From the NCBI RefSeq assembly GCF_031082345.1, contig NZ_JAVHLH010000127.1, forward strand, positions 1 to 7,975: 7,975 nucleotides of DNA. Reading direction: 5' to 3'. The position numbers were made by a program, and so were the translations under genes. Source of the DNA: Brevundimonas sp. GTDB taxonomy: Bacteria; Pseudomonadota; Alphaproteobacteria; Caulobacterales; Caulobacteraceae. Positions 1 through 7,468 of this stretch are shown here, piece after piece; the first letter of the stretch is position 1; each line of letters starts with the position of its first letter. The notes beneath the pieces were generated by a model. That model worked only from the letters and a program-made list of their open reading frames with translations. It did no database searches and had not been told where the DNA came from.

Positions 1-1376
1 GAGGTCTTCAGAGGCCGATGGAATTCAATGCCCTGCGCCGCGGCCAACAGTTCGATGGCCACGACGGCGGCGGTGTTCTCGGCCATGTCCAGCAGGCGGC
101 GCGCGCCGTGGGTGGCCATGGAGACGTGGTCCTCCTGATTGGCCGAGGTGGGCACGGTGTCGATGCTGCAGGGGTGGGCCACCATCCGATTCTCCGCCAC
201 CAGCGCCGCCGCGGTGACCTGGGCGATCATGAAGCCGGAGTTCAGGCCGCTCTCCTTCACCAGGAAGGCGGGCAGGTCGCTCATCTTCGGGTCGACGAGG
301 ATCGAGGTGCGGCGCTCCGAGATGTTGCCGATCTCGCACAGGGCCATGGCGATCATGTCGGCGGCGAAGGCGACCGGCTCGGCGTGGAAATTGCCGCCCG
401 AGATGACGTCGCCGTCCTCGATGAAGACCAGCGGGTTGTCGGTCACGGCGTTGGCCTCGCGCGCCAGCGTGGCGGCGGCGTTGGTCAGCACGTCCAGCAC
501 GGCGCCCATGACCTGCGGTTGGCAGCGCAGGGAGTAGGGATCCTGCACCTTGGCGCAGTCGTGGCGGTGGCTGTCTCGGATGGCCGAGCCGGCCATCAGG
601 GCGCGCAGACGTTCGGCCACGGCGATCTGACCCGGCTGGCCGCGCAGGGCGTGGATGCGGGCGTCGAACGGGGCGTCCGAGCCCTTCAGCGCATCGACCG
701 ACAAGGCTCCCGCCGCGATCCCGGCGGCGAAGGCGGCCTCGGCGGCGAACAGGCCGGCGAGGGCGAGGGCGGTGGAGCACTGGGTGCCGTTGAGGAGGGC
801 CAGCCCTTCCTTGGGGCCCAGCACCAGGGGCTTGAGGCCGACGCGGGCGAGGGCGGCCTCGGCCGACAGGGTCTCGCCCTCGTGGCGGGCCTCGCCGACG
901 CCGATCAGGACGCACGACATATGGGCCAGGGGGGCGAGGTCGCCCGAGGCGCCGACCGAGCCCTTGGACGGGATGCAGGGCAGGACGTCGGCGTTGACGA
1001 GGGCGATCAGGGCCTCGAGCGTCTCGCGGCGGATGCCCGAGGCCCCTTTCGACAGGCTGGCGATCTTCAGCACCATCAGCAGGCGGACGATCCGGTCATC
1101 CAGCAGCGGGCCGACGCCGCAGGCGTGGCTGAGCACCAGGTTCTTCTGCAGCGTCTCGAGGTCCTCCGTGGCGATGGAGGTGTTGGCCAGCAGGCCGAAG
1201 CCGGTGTTGACGCCATAGACGGTGCGCCCCTCGGCGACGATGGCCGCGACCACGGCCGCGCCGCGCTCGACGGCGGTCCAGGCGGAAGGAGCGAGGGCGA
1301 CGGTGGTCGGGGCGTCGAGGACGGCGCGGAGTTGGGCGAGGGTGAGGGGGGACTGGCCGAGGGTGAGGGGGGTCAT
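1..1376 (-). CDS. hutH: Histidine ammonia-lyase (histidase), 3' end cut by window edge
   Basis: Histidase removes ammonia from L-histidine to give trans-urocanate, the first step of histidine breakdown, in the cytoplasm. The visible 458 codons cover most of a family that is usually about 510 residues; the C-terminus lies beyond the left edge. The signature [14 protein letters not shown] is at about residues 139-152, with Ala143-Ser144-Gly145 expected to cyclise into the MIO electrophilic cofactor. The YGVNTGFG segment (residues 54-61) carries the conserved catalytic Tyr; [16 protein letters not shown] and GGNFHAEP are further family blocks. The ATG at 1376 has a GAAGG Shine-Dalgarno 7 nt upstream (1384-1388), inside the hutU 3' end, and lies 2 bp after the hutU stop, so the two are co-transcribed. 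The first 15 codons contain a 21-bp-period repeat giving PLTL twice. Identification is secure from the MIO motif and the hut context. Confidence 0.97.
   Translation of the reverse strand, partial: MTPLTLGQSPLTLAQLRAVLDAPTTVALAPSAWTAVERGAAVVAAIVAEGRTVYGVNTGFGLLANTSIATEDLETLQKNLVLSHACGVGPLLDDRIVRLLMVLKIASLSKGASGIRRETLEALIALVNADVLPCIPSKGSVGASGDLAPLAHMSCVLIGVGEARHEGETLSAEAALARVGLKPLVLGPKEGLALLNGTQCSTALALAGLFAAEAAFAAGIAAGALSVDALKGSDAPFDARIHALRGQPGQIAVAERLRALMAGSAIRDSHRHDCAKVQDPYSLRCQPQVMGAVLDVLTNAAATLAREANAVTDNPLVFIEDGDVISGGNFHAEPVAFAADMIAMALCEIGNISERRTSILVDPKMSDLPAFLVKESGLNSGFMIAQVTAAALVAENRMVAHPCSIDTVPTSANQEDHVSMATHGARRLLDMAENTAAVVAIELLAAAQGIEFHRPLKT
1337..1372. repeat. 15-bp direct repeat in the hutH 5' end
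   Basis: Two perfect copies of CGAGGGTGAGGGGGG lie at 1337-1351 and 1358-1372, a 21-bp period that equals seven codons. In hutH they encode TPLTLGQ followed by SPLTLAQ at residues 2-15. The same stretch gives the + strand four G-runs. Confidence 0.8.
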
Positions 1377-1378
1377 GA

Positions 1379-3052
1379 TCAGGCCTTCAGGCTCGGCAGG
1401 TTGAGGCCGTGTTCGCGCGCCGCCTCTTTCGCGATCTCATACCCGGCGTCGGCATGGCGCATCACCCCGGTCGCCGGGTCGTTCCACAGCACCCGCTCCA
1501 GACGTTTCGCGGCCTCCGGCGTGCCGTCGGCGACGATCACCACGCCCGAGTGCTGCGAATAGCCCATGCCGACCCCGCCGCCGTGGTGCAGCGACACCCA
1601 GCTGGCGCCCGAGGCCGTGTTCAGCAAGGCGTTCAGCACCGGCCAGTCGGATACGGCGTCCGATCCGTCAATCATTGATTCCGTCTCGCGGTTGGGGCTG
1701 GCGACCGAGCCGGAGTCGAGGTGGTCGCGGCCGATGACGATCGGGCCGCTGAGCTCGCCCGAGGCGACCATGTCGTTGAACATCAGGCCGGCGCGGTGCC
1801 GGTCGCCGAGACCGATCCAGCAGATGCGGGCGGGCAGGCCCTGGAAGGCGACGCGTTCCTTCGCCATGTCCAGCCAGCGGTGCAGGCCGGCGTTGTCGGG
1901 GAACAGCTTTTTCATCGCCGCATCGGTCTTGCGGATGTCGTCCGCATCGCCGGTCAAGGCCGCCCAGCGGAACGGGCCGATGCCGCGGCAGAACAGCGGG
2001 CGGATATAGGCCGGGACGAAGCCGGGGAAGGCGAAGGCGTCCTCGACGCCCTCGTCATAGGCGACCTGGCGGATGTTGTTGCCATAGTCGGTGACGGGGA
2101 TGCCCTGCGCGTGGAAAGCGAGCATGGCCTTCACATGGACAGCCATCGACTTGCGGGCCGCGGCCTCGACGGCGGCGGGATCGCTCTGCCGCTTCGTCTC
2201 CCACTCCGGGACGGTCCAGCCCTGCGGCAGGTAGCCGTTGACGGGGTCGTGGGCCGAGGTCTGGTCTGTCACCAGATCAGGCCGCACGCCGCGCCTGACC
2301 AGTTCAAGCAATACATCCGCCGCGTTGCCCAACAGCCCGACGGATATCGCCTTTCCGTCCGTCTTCGCCGTTTCGATCAGGGCCAGGGCCTCGTCCAGCG
2401 TCTCGGCCATGACGTCGAGGTAGCGGGTCTTCAGCCGCATCTCGATGCGGCTGCGCTGGCATTCGACGGCCAGGCACGAGGCCCCCGCCATGGTCGCCGC
2501 CAGCGGCTGGGCCCCGCCCATGCCGCCGAGCCCGGCGGTCAGGATCCATTTGCCCGACCAGTCGCCGCCATAGTGCTGGCGCCCGGCCTCCATGAAGGTC
2601 TCGTAGGTGCCCTGAACGATGCCCTGGGTGCCGATGTAGATCCACGAGCCGGCCGTCATCTGGCCGTACATCATCAGCCCCTTGCGATCGAGCTCGTTGA
2701 AATGCTCCCAGGTCGCCCATTTCGGCACCAGGTTGGAGTTGGCGATCAGCACCCGGGGCGCGTCGGCGTGGGTGCGGAACACGCCGACCGGCTTGCCCGA
2801 CTGGACCAGCAGGGTCTGGTCCGGTTCGAGCTCGCGCAGTTCGTGGACGATGCGGTCGAACGACGCCCAGTCCCGCGCGGCCTTGCCGATGCCGCCGTAG
2901 ACCACCAGGTCCTCCGGCCGCTCGGCCACCTCCGGGTCGAGGTTGTTCATCAGCATCCGCAGCGCCGCCTCGGCGGCCCAGGTCTTCGCCGTCATCTCGG
3001 GGCCGCGGGGGCTGCGGATGACGCGGGTGTTCGGGGTCTGTTGAGTCGTCAT
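1379..3052 (-). CDS. hutU: Urocanate hydratase (urocanase)
   Basis: Urocanase adds water to urocanate to give 4-imidazolone-5-propionate, using tightly bound NAD+ as an electrophile. The 557-residue product matches the usual family length (about 550-560). The glycine-rich NAD+ loop [13 protein letters not shown] is at residues 171-183. The QTSAHDP and GYLPQGW segments are at about 264-279, the [11 protein letters not shown] block with the expected active-site Cys is at about 408-418, and [17 protein letters not shown] is near 487-503. The frame is open upstream to an ATG at 3118, but the start at 3052 is preferred. It gives a standard N-terminus, has GAGAGG five nt upstream, and avoids deep overlap with divergent hutG. 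It is the first gene of the leftward hutU-hutH unit. I see nothing truncated or odd in the protein. Confidence 0.97.
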   Translation of the reverse strand: MTTQQTPNTRVIRSPRGPEMTAKTWAAEAALRMLMNNLDPEVAERPEDLVVYGGIGKAARDWASFDRIVHELRELEPDQTLLVQSGKPVGVFRTHADAPRVLIANSNLVPKWATWEHFNELDRKGLMMYGQMTAGSWIYIGTQGIVQGTYETFMEAGRQHYGGDWSGKWILTAGLGGMGGAQPLAATMAGASCLAVECQRSRIEMRLKTRYLDVMAETLDEALALIETAKTDGKAISVGLLGNAADVLLELVRRGVRPDLVTDQTSAHDPVNGYLPQGWTVPEWETKRQSDPAAVEAAARKSMAVHVKAMLAFHAQGIPVTDYGNNIRQVAYDEGVEDAFAFPGFVPAYIRPLFCRGIGPFRWAALTGDADDIRKTDAAMKKLFPDNAGLHRWLDMAKERVAFQGLPARICWIGLGDRHRAGLMFNDMVASGELSGPIVIGRDHLDSGSVASPNRETESMIDGSDAVSDWPVLNALLNTASGASWVSLHHGGGVGMGYSQHSGVVIVADGTPEAAKRLERVLWNDPATGVMRHADAGYEIAKEAAREHGLNLPSLKA

Positions 3053-3077
3053 GGCGGCCTCTCTACGCTGCCCGCCC
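3041..3077. promoter_or_regulatory. Compact divergent hutU/hutG promoter region
   Basis: Only 25 bp (3053-3077) separate the two preferred starts. On the + strand, TTGAGT (3041-3046) and TACGCT (3064-3069) are 17 bp apart and would start transcription at or within a few bases of the hutG ATG. No Shine-Dalgarno precedes that ATG, so a leaderless mRNA is likely. On the - strand, TAGAGA (3065-3060) lies 7 nt before the hutU ATG and overlaps a GAGAGG ribosome-binding site. No convincing -35 was found for that side, so the real hutU promoter may lie inside the hutG 5' end. No palindrome like known HutC operators is visible in the gap. These are by-eye matches only. Confidence 0.4.
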
Positions 3078-3971
3078 ATGACCATGGAAGACTCAGACGC
3101 GCTCGGCTGGCGCAGCATCGCCGACCTGACCGGCGATCATCCCGACGCCTCCGTCGCCCTGATCGGCGCCGGCCTCAACGAGCGCTCCCTGACGCCCGGG
3201 CGCTGCGACCTCGGTCCGAAGGCCTTCCGGGCGGTGCTGCCGCGCTTTTCGACCTATGACGTCGAGACCGGCGCCGAGCTGTCGACCCGCGTCCACGACG
3301 CCGGGGACGTGGCGCTGAAGGGCGTGTCGCCTGCCGACGCCTTCCGTCCCGTGCGCGACGCCGCAGCAGCCCAGGCCCGCCGGGCCCTGACCGTTCTGAT
3401 CGGCGGCAACAACGCCATCACCCGCCCCGGCGTCCACGCCCTCGGCCTCGATCGGGTCGGCGTCCTTACCCTCGACGCCCATTTCGACCTGCGCGACACC
3501 GACCAGGGCCTGACCAACGGCAACCCGATCCAGGCCCTGCTCGAGGATGGCCTTGCCGGCGACCGCATCAGCCAGATCGGCCTCGCCCCCTTCGCCAATA
3601 CGAAACGGGCCCACGACAAGGCGAAGGCCGCGGGCATTTCGGTGCGGACGGCGCGGGAGTGCCGCGAACAGGGGCTGGCGGTCGTAGTGGCCGAAGAACT
3701 GGCCCGCCTCTCGACGCTGTGCGAGGTCCTCTTCGTCGACTTCGACATCGACGTCATCGACCGCAGCCAGTGGCCGGCCTCGCCCGGCGCCCGGCCGGGC
3801 GGGGTCTCGGCGCAGGACTTCTTCGACGCCACGCGGGCGATCGGGGCCCATCCGAAGGTGAAGGCGGTCGACCTGACCGAATACGATCCCTCGCTGGAGA
3901 TCGGCGACCTCGGCTCGCTGACGGCGGGGCGGTGGTTCTGCGAACTGCTGGCGGGATTCGAACGGCGATGA
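3078..3971 (+). CDS. hutG: Formimidoylglutamase, arginase/ureohydrolase family
   Basis: This gene probably hydrolyses N-formimino-L-glutamate to glutamate and formamide, the last step of the pathway. The function is inferred from the arginase fold motifs plus its place beside hutU and hutI. The 297-residue product has the second family motif DAHFD (133-137: Asp133, His135, Asp137) and the third motif DFDIDVID (221-228: Asp223, Asp225). TNGNP (146-150) follows at the usual substrate-loop position. In the first motif, normally GG(D/G)H, the sequence reads IGGNNA (108-113), so Asn112 replaces the His that usually binds manganese. The start at 3078 is preferred over an in-frame ATG at 3051, which would overlap the hutU start codon; an ATG at 3084 is also possible. 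Its stop overlaps the hutI start in ATGA. A different ureohydrolase substrate remains possible. Confidence 0.88.
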   Translation: MTMEDSDALGWRSIADLTGDHPDASVALIGAGLNERSLTPGRCDLGPKAFRAVLPRFSTYDVETGAELSTRVHDAGDVALKGVSPADAFRPVRDAAAAQARRALTVLIGGNNAITRPGVHALGLDRVGVLTLDAHFDLRDTDQGLTNGNPIQALLEDGLAGDRISQIGLAPFANTKRAHDKAKAAGISVRTARECREQGLAVVVAEELARLSTLCEVLFVDFDIDVIDRSQWPASPGARPGGVSAQDFFDATRAIGAHPKVKAVDLTEYDPSLEIGDLGSLTAGRWFCELLAGFERR

Positions 3972-5185
3972 TCCGCGCCGACAGACTCATCACCGACTGC
4001 CGCCTCGCCGCCATGGTCGAGGGCGGCGCGCCCTACGGCGCCATTGACGACGGCGCTGTCCTGATCGCCGACGGCCGTATCGTCTGGGCCGGCCCGCGGG
4101 CCGATCTGCCCGCGCACGAAACGGCGGCGACCGACCGCCTCGACGGCCGCTGGGTCACGCCCGGCCTGATCGACTGCCACACCCATCTGGTGTTCGGCGG
4201 CGACCGCTCGGGCGAGTTCGAACAGCGGCTCGGCGGCGCGACCTATGAGGAGATCGCCCGCGCCGGGGGCGGCATCGTCTCCTCCGTCGCGGCGACCCGG
4301 GCGGCGTCGGAGGAAGACCTCTACGCCTCCGCCCTGACCCGGCTGGCGGGCCTCAAGGCCACCGGCGTCACCACGGTGGAGATCAAGTCCGGCTACGGCC
4401 TCGACCACGACAGCGAGCTGAAGATGCTGCGCGTCGCCCGCCGCCTCGGCCGCGAGGCCGGCGTGCGGGTCCGCACCAGCTACCTCGGCCTCCACGCCGT
4501 GCCGCCGGAGCACCGCGCCGACCGCGCCGCCTATGTGGACAAGGCTGTGGATGAAATCCTGCCCGCGGCCCATGCCGAAGGTCTCGTCGACGCCGTCGAC
4601 GCCTATTGCGAACCCATCGCCTTCTCCACCGCCGAGGTCGCCCGGCTGTTCGACAAGGCCCGCGCCCTCGGCCTGCCGGTCAAGCTACACGCCGACCAGC
4701 TGTCCGACGGCGGCGGCGCGGCCCTGGCGGCGAAATACGGCGCCCTGTCGGCCGATCACATCGAACACAGCGGCGAGGCCGGCGTCCGGGCCATGGCGCA
4801 GGCCGGCGTCGTCGCCGTCCTGCTGCCCGGCGCCTATCTGATGCTGCGCGAGACCACGCCGCCGCCCGTCGACCTGCTGCGCCGCCACGGCGTGGCCATG
4901 GCCGTGGCCACCGACTGCAATCCCGGCACCTCGCCGGTCGCCTCGATGACGGCGGCGCTCAACCTGGCCTGCGTGCAGTTCCGTCTGACCCCGGAGGAGG
5001 CGCTGGCCGGGGCGACCCGCGTCGCGGCGAAGGCGCTGGGTCTGTCCGGAGAGGTCGGAACGATCGAGGCCGGCAAGGCCGCCGACCTCGTCGTCTGGGA
5101 CATCGAGCGCCCGGCCGAGCTCTTCTACTGGCTCGGCAAGCCGCTGCTGCACGCCCGCTATGTCGCCGGCGTCGCCGATCGCTGA
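3968..5185 (+). CDS. hutI: Imidazolonepropionase
   Basis: Imidazolonepropionase hydrolyses 4-imidazolone-5-propionate to N-formimino-L-glutamate, the substrate for the product of the gene just upstream. The 405-residue product fits the family length. It has the amidohydrolase layout: a short N-terminal beta domain, then [16 protein letters not shown] (65-80) with metal ligands His71 and His73. EIKSGYGLD (138-146), [11 protein letters not shown] (171-181) and KLHADQLSD (239-247, His241) follow, then ADHIEH (262-267) and [10 protein letters not shown] (314-323) with Asp316 as the expected metal or catalytic Asp. The C-terminal [12 protein letters not shown] block restores the beta domain. The ATG overlaps the hutG stop (ATGA) and no strong Shine-Dalgarno is seen, so translation is probably coupled to hutG. 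All key residues are present. Confidence 0.97.
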   Translation: MIRADRLITDCRLAAMVEGGAPYGAIDDGAVLIADGRIVWAGPRADLPAHETAATDRLDGRWVTPGLIDCHTHLVFGGDRSGEFEQRLGGATYEEIARAGGGIVSSVAATRAASEEDLYASALTRLAGLKATGVTTVEIKSGYGLDHDSELKMLRVARRLGREAGVRVRTSYLGLHAVPPEHRADRAAYVDKAVDEILPAAHAEGLVDAVDAYCEPIAFSTAEVARLFDKARALGLPVKLHADQLSDGGGAALAAKYGALSADHIEHSGEAGVRAMAQAGVVAVLLPGAYLMLRETTPPPVDLLRRHGVAMAVATDCNPGTSPVASMTAALNLACVQFRLTPEEALAGATRVAAKALGLSGEVGTIEAGKAADLVVWDIERPAELFYWLGKPLLHARYVAGVADR

Positions 5186-5220
5186 TCGCCCGCAAGGCCG
5201 AATCCCCGCACCCTGCCGCC

Positions 5221-5340
5221 ATGCGTTTCGCCCGCGACCGCACCGAAGGCTACCTGCTCGCCGCCCTGATCGCGGTGACCGTGGCGCTCGCGGTCGTCAC
5301 CGGCCTGTCGGTCGAGGCGGTGCTGGCTCAGGGCTGGTAG
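5221..5340 (+). CDS. Putative 39-residue single-pass membrane protein
   Basis: This is a short open frame starting at an ATG 35 bp after the hutI stop. The product has a charged N-terminus (MRFARDRTEGY), one hydrophobic segment at about residues 11-30 rich in Leu, Ala, Val and Ile, and a short tail ending in AQGW. Nearly every codon ends in G or C, as in neighbouring genes, and the sequence is a clean positive-inside membrane helix. No Shine-Dalgarno is evident, and the frame continues open upstream as a shadow of hutI, which weakens the case. The last 13 bp overlap the 3' end of the convergent nitroreductase gene. It could be read through from hutGI or have its own promoter. No function or family is recognised, and a chance open frame is possible. 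Confidence 0.5.
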   Translation: MRFARDRTEGYLLAALIAVTVALAVVTGLSVEAVLAQGW

Positions 5341-5930
5341 GCGGTCTTCGCGGCCAGATCCGGCCGCGGCCGCTCCAGCGGCCCCTCGGCCAAGGCGCCG
5401 ATATGGATGAAGCCGGCGATCTGTTCCCCCGCCATCACCCCGATGACTTCAGTGGCCTGCGGGTCGTAGCTGTACCAGTCCGTGATCCAGCTGGCCGAAT
5501 AGCCCAGCGCGTCGGCGGCGTGTTCGAGGTTCATGCACACCGCTCCGGCCGAGAGCTGCTGCTCCCACACCGGCACCTTGTGGCCCTCGACCGGCGTCGA
5601 CACCACCAGGATGGTCAGCGGCGGCGCGGTCAGCTTGGACAACACCTTGCGCGCCTTGGCCGGATCGGGCTGGCGCGCCGCATGCGGCAGCAGGGCCTCC
5701 GCCAGCGCCGCCCGGCTCTGCGGCCCCATCACCACGAACCGCCACGGGAACAGCTTGCCGTGGTCCGGCGTCCGGGCGCCCAGTTCGAGGATGCGCGCGA
5801 CCTCCGCCGGCGAGGGACCGGGGGCGACCAGCGACTGGGCCGGGGCCGAACGGCGCACGGCCAGTCGCGCCTGCAGTTCGGCGGACGGCGTCGGAAGGGG
5901 GAGGGCCTGGCCCAGATCGGCGTCGGACAT
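5328..5930 (-). CDS. Nitroreductase family protein, YdjA type
   Basis: This is a flavin-dependent NAD(P)H oxidoreductase of the small nitroreductase family, cytoplasmic and normally a homodimer binding FMN. The 200-residue product resembles the YdjA branch. It has the RRS phosphate-contact motif (26-28), PGPS then ARTPDHGKLFPWRF (52-65), HKVPVWEQQLSAGA (117-130), GYSASWITDW (143-152) and a C-terminal AGFIHIG strand (172-178). The physiological substrate cannot be told from sequence; proteins of this type reduce nitroaromatics or quinones in vitro. The ATG at 5930 has no Shine-Dalgarno. It lies beside a CTAGCTAG element at 5936-5943, so a leaderless transcript is plausible. The gene is divergent from the NUDIX gene (45 bp between starts), and its 3' end overlaps the tiny membrane protein frame by 13 bp. 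Confidence 0.92.
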   Translation of the reverse strand: MSDADLGQALPLPTPSAELQARLAVRRSAPAQSLVAPGPSPAEVARILELGARTPDHGKLFPWRFVVMGPQSRAALAEALLPHAARQPDPAKARKVLSKLTAPPLTILVVSTPVEGHKVPVWEQQLSAGAVCMNLEHAADALGYSASWITDWYSYDPQATEVIGVMAGEQIAGFIHIGALAEGPLERPRPDLAAKTAYQP

Positions 5931-5975
5931 GCGGTCTAGCTAGTGGTCCCGCCCGCTCTGCGCCATATCCGGGCG
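5931..5975. promoter_or_regulatory. Divergent promoter region, nitroreductase / NUDIX
   Basis: The 45-bp gap must serve both starts unless promoters reach into the genes. Toward the nitroreductase, the - strand reads GCTAGACC (5940-5933), close to the Caulobacter housekeeping -10 consensus GCTANAWC, only 2 nt before the ATG. The overlapping TAGCTA (5942-5937... read on the - strand as part of CTAGCTAG) would place a start at or near the A of the ATG. Toward the NUDIX gene, CATATC (5964-5969) lies 6 nt before its ATG. CTAGCTAG (5936-5943) is a perfect 8-bp palindrome that stands out in this GC-rich DNA. No clear -35 elements and no Shine-Dalgarno sequences are seen on either side. Confidence 0.35.
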
Positions 5976-6626
5976 ATGACAGATTCCCGCGACGCCTTCG
6001 ACGCCGACCGTCCGACCCCCGCCTGGGACGACGGAACCGACCGCCCGCCGCCGTGGCGCAGCGCCGGCGAGAGCGTCCTGTTCGAGAATCCGTGGATGCG
6101 CCTGACCCGCCATCCCGCCAGCGCGCCGACCGGGCTGGAGGCCGACTATGTGGTGATGCGCCCGAGGAACCTCTCGGTCGGCGTGCTGCCGATCCACGAC
6201 GACGGGACCGTCACCCTGGTCGGCCAGCAGCGCTTCGCCCTGATGAACTGGTCGTGGGAGATGCCCGAGGGCGGCGCCCCGTTCGACGAGGCCCCGATCG
6301 AGGGCGCGCGCCGCGAACTGGCCGAGGAGGCGGGCCTCCGCGCGGCGTCCTGGCGCGAGGCGCTGAAGGTCGAGATGAGCAACTCGATCACCGACGAACG
6401 GGCCGTGGCGTGGATCGCCTGGGAGCTGGATCCCGTGGCCGTCGCGCCGGACCCGACCGAGATCATCCGCATCGCCCGTGTCCCGTTCGGCGACCTGCTG
6501 CGCGAGATCGGGCGCGGGTCGGTGCGCGACATGTTCACGGTGGCGACGACGCTGCGGGCCTACCATATGGCCCGCGAGGGCGAACTGCCGCCCGAACTGG
6601 CGAAGGCCATGCTGGCCAGCGTATGA
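5976..6626 (+). CDS. NUDIX hydrolase, ADP-ribose pyrophosphatase-like
   Basis: NUDIX enzymes cleave nucleoside diphosphates linked to another moiety, using divalent metal held by the Nudix box. The 216-residue product has a complete box at residues 99-121 (G99, E105, R113-E114-L115, E117-E118, G120-L121). It is preceded by a WEMPEGG strand like that of ADP-ribose or nucleotide-sugar pyrophosphatases. About 30 N-terminal residues rich in Asp and Pro look disordered. The substrate is not determined by the sequence; ADP-ribose is the first guess. The start at 5976 is preferred over an in-frame GTG at 5943 because the extension would consume the divergent promoter gap. There is no Shine-Dalgarno. 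The stop lies 20 bp before the cysE start, so the two are probably co-transcribed; no metabolic link between them is obvious. Confidence 0.9.
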   Translation: MTDSRDAFDADRPTPAWDDGTDRPPPWRSAGESVLFENPWMRLTRHPASAPTGLEADYVVMRPRNLSVGVLPIHDDGTVTLVGQQRFALMNWSWEMPEGGAPFDEAPIEGARRELAEEAGLRAASWREALKVEMSNSITDERAVAWIAWELDPVAVAPDPTEIIRIARVPFGDLLREIGRGSVRDMFTVATTLRAYHMAREGELPPELAKAMLASV

Positions 6627-6634
6627 TGACGCCG

Positions 6635-6640
6635 AAGGAG
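6635..6640 (+). promoter_or_regulatory. Shine-Dalgarno that fixes the cysE start
   Basis: AAGGAG lies 6 nt before the ATG at 6647. This selects 6647 over the in-frame ATGs at 6623 and 6626, which overlap the NUDIX stop codon and lack a ribosome-binding site. It is the best Shine-Dalgarno sequence in the window. Confidence 0.75.
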
Positions 6641-6646
6641 CCCCGG

Positions 6647-7468
6647 ATGCCCAAGCTCGAAGTCGTCGCCCTCCAGACCGACACCTGGGGCCAGCTGCGC
6701 GCCGCCGCCCAGGACACCGCCCGCGCCGAGCCGTTGCTGGCGTCCCAGATCAATGCGGTGGTCCTGTCGCACGGAGATCTGGCCGCGGCCCTGAGCTATC
6801 AGATCGCCCGCAAGCTGGCCGACGCCGAACTGCCGGCGATGTCGGTGCGCGAGGTCTGCCTCGAGGCCTATGCCGCCGATCCGTCCATGGTCACGGCCGC
6901 CGAGGCCGACCTGCGCGCCGTCGCCGAGCGCGACCCCGCCATCAAGACGCTTCTGCAGCCCTTCCTCTACTTCAAGGGCTTCCAGGCGCTGCAGGGCCAC
7001 CGCGTGGCCCACTGGCTGTGGACCCGCGGGCGCGAGGCCCTGGCCTTCCATTTCCAGAGCCGCATGTCCGAGCTGTTCCAGGTCGACATCCATCCGGCGG
7101 CGCGGCTGGGCTCGGGCCTGTTCCTCGACCACGGCACCGGCATCGTCATCGGCGAGACGGCGGTGGTCGGCGACGAGGTGTCGATGCTGCACAACGTCAC
7201 CCTCGGCGGCACCGGGGCCGAGCGCGGCGACCGCCACCCCAAGATCGGCAGGGGCGTGCTGCTGGGCGCCGGGGCCAAGGTGCTGGGCAACATCGTGGTC
7301 GGAGACTACGCCAAGGTCGCGTCCGGCTCGGTGGTGCTGAAGCCGGTGCCGGCGGGCTGCACCGTCGCCGGCGTCCCGGCCCGGCTGGTCAACTGCCCGA
7401 CCGGGGCGGCGCCGGCGCGGACCATGGATCATACCCTGGCCGACATCGTCTACGACTTCGTCATCTGA
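6647..7468 (+). CDS. cysE: Serine O-acetyltransferase
   Basis: CysE transfers acetyl from acetyl-CoA to L-serine, giving O-acetylserine for cysteine synthesis. The product is 273 residues. An alpha-helical N-terminal domain (about 10-140) is followed by a left-handed beta-helix of hexapeptide repeats (about 145-245). DIHPAA (147-152) and LDHGTGIVIGETAVVG (160-175) supply the catalytic Asp147/His162 pair, corresponding to E. coli Asp143/His158. DRHPKIG (195-201) contains a further active-site His197, and GAGAKVLGNI and AGVPAR are typical coil turns. The chain ends in DFVI. A C-terminal Ile is the residue that docks into O-acetylserine sulfhydrylase in the cysteine synthase complex, so that partnership is probably kept. 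The gene lies downstream of a NUDIX gene with a 20-bp gap and its own strong Shine-Dalgarno. Confidence 0.97.
   Translation: MPKLEVVALQTDTWGQLRAAAQDTARAEPLLASQINAVVLSHGDLAAALSYQIARKLADAELPAMSVREVCLEAYAADPSMVTAAEADLRAVAERDPAIKTLLQPFLYFKGFQALQGHRVAHWLWTRGREALAFHFQSRMSELFQVDIHPAARLGSGLFLDHGTGIVIGETAVVGDEVSMLHNVTLGGTGAERGDRHPKIGRGVLLGAGAKVLGNIVVGDYAKVASGSVVLKPVPAGCTVAGVPARLVNCPTGAAPARTMDHTLADIVYDFVI

Noticed and set aside
18..1562. Long + strand open frame opposite hutH
   Set aside because: Its low-complexity Gly/Arg/His/Asp-rich translation is the mirror of GC-biased hutH codons; the - strand encodes a complete set of histidase motifs.
3053..3118. Upstream ATG (3118) for hutU
   Set aside because: It would add 22 residues without family resemblance and overlap hutG; the start at 3052 has GAGAGG at good spacing.
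1721..3259. Long + strand open frame opposite hutU running into hutG
   Set aside because: It has no recognisable domain and is explained by antisense GC bias opposite a canonical urocanase.
3254..4573. Long - strand open frame opposite hutG and hutI
   Set aside because: It spans two real genes whose catalytic motifs are on the + strand; its translation is Arg/Ala/Gly-rich shadow.
5176..5188. CGATC-GCT-GATCG hairpin over the hutI stop as a terminator
   Set aside because: The stem is only 5 bp and has no T-run.
5943..5975. GTG at 5943 as the NUDIX start
   Set aside because: It would use most of the divergent promoter gap and add residues with no family support.
6623..6646. ATGs at 6623 and 6626 as the cysE start
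   Set aside because: They overlap the NUDIX stop but lack a Shine-Dalgarno; AAGGAG is positioned for 6647.
6560..7432. - strand open frame opposite cysE
   Set aside because: It is antisense to a full-length serine O-acetyltransferase, with His/Gly/Arg-rich shadow composition.
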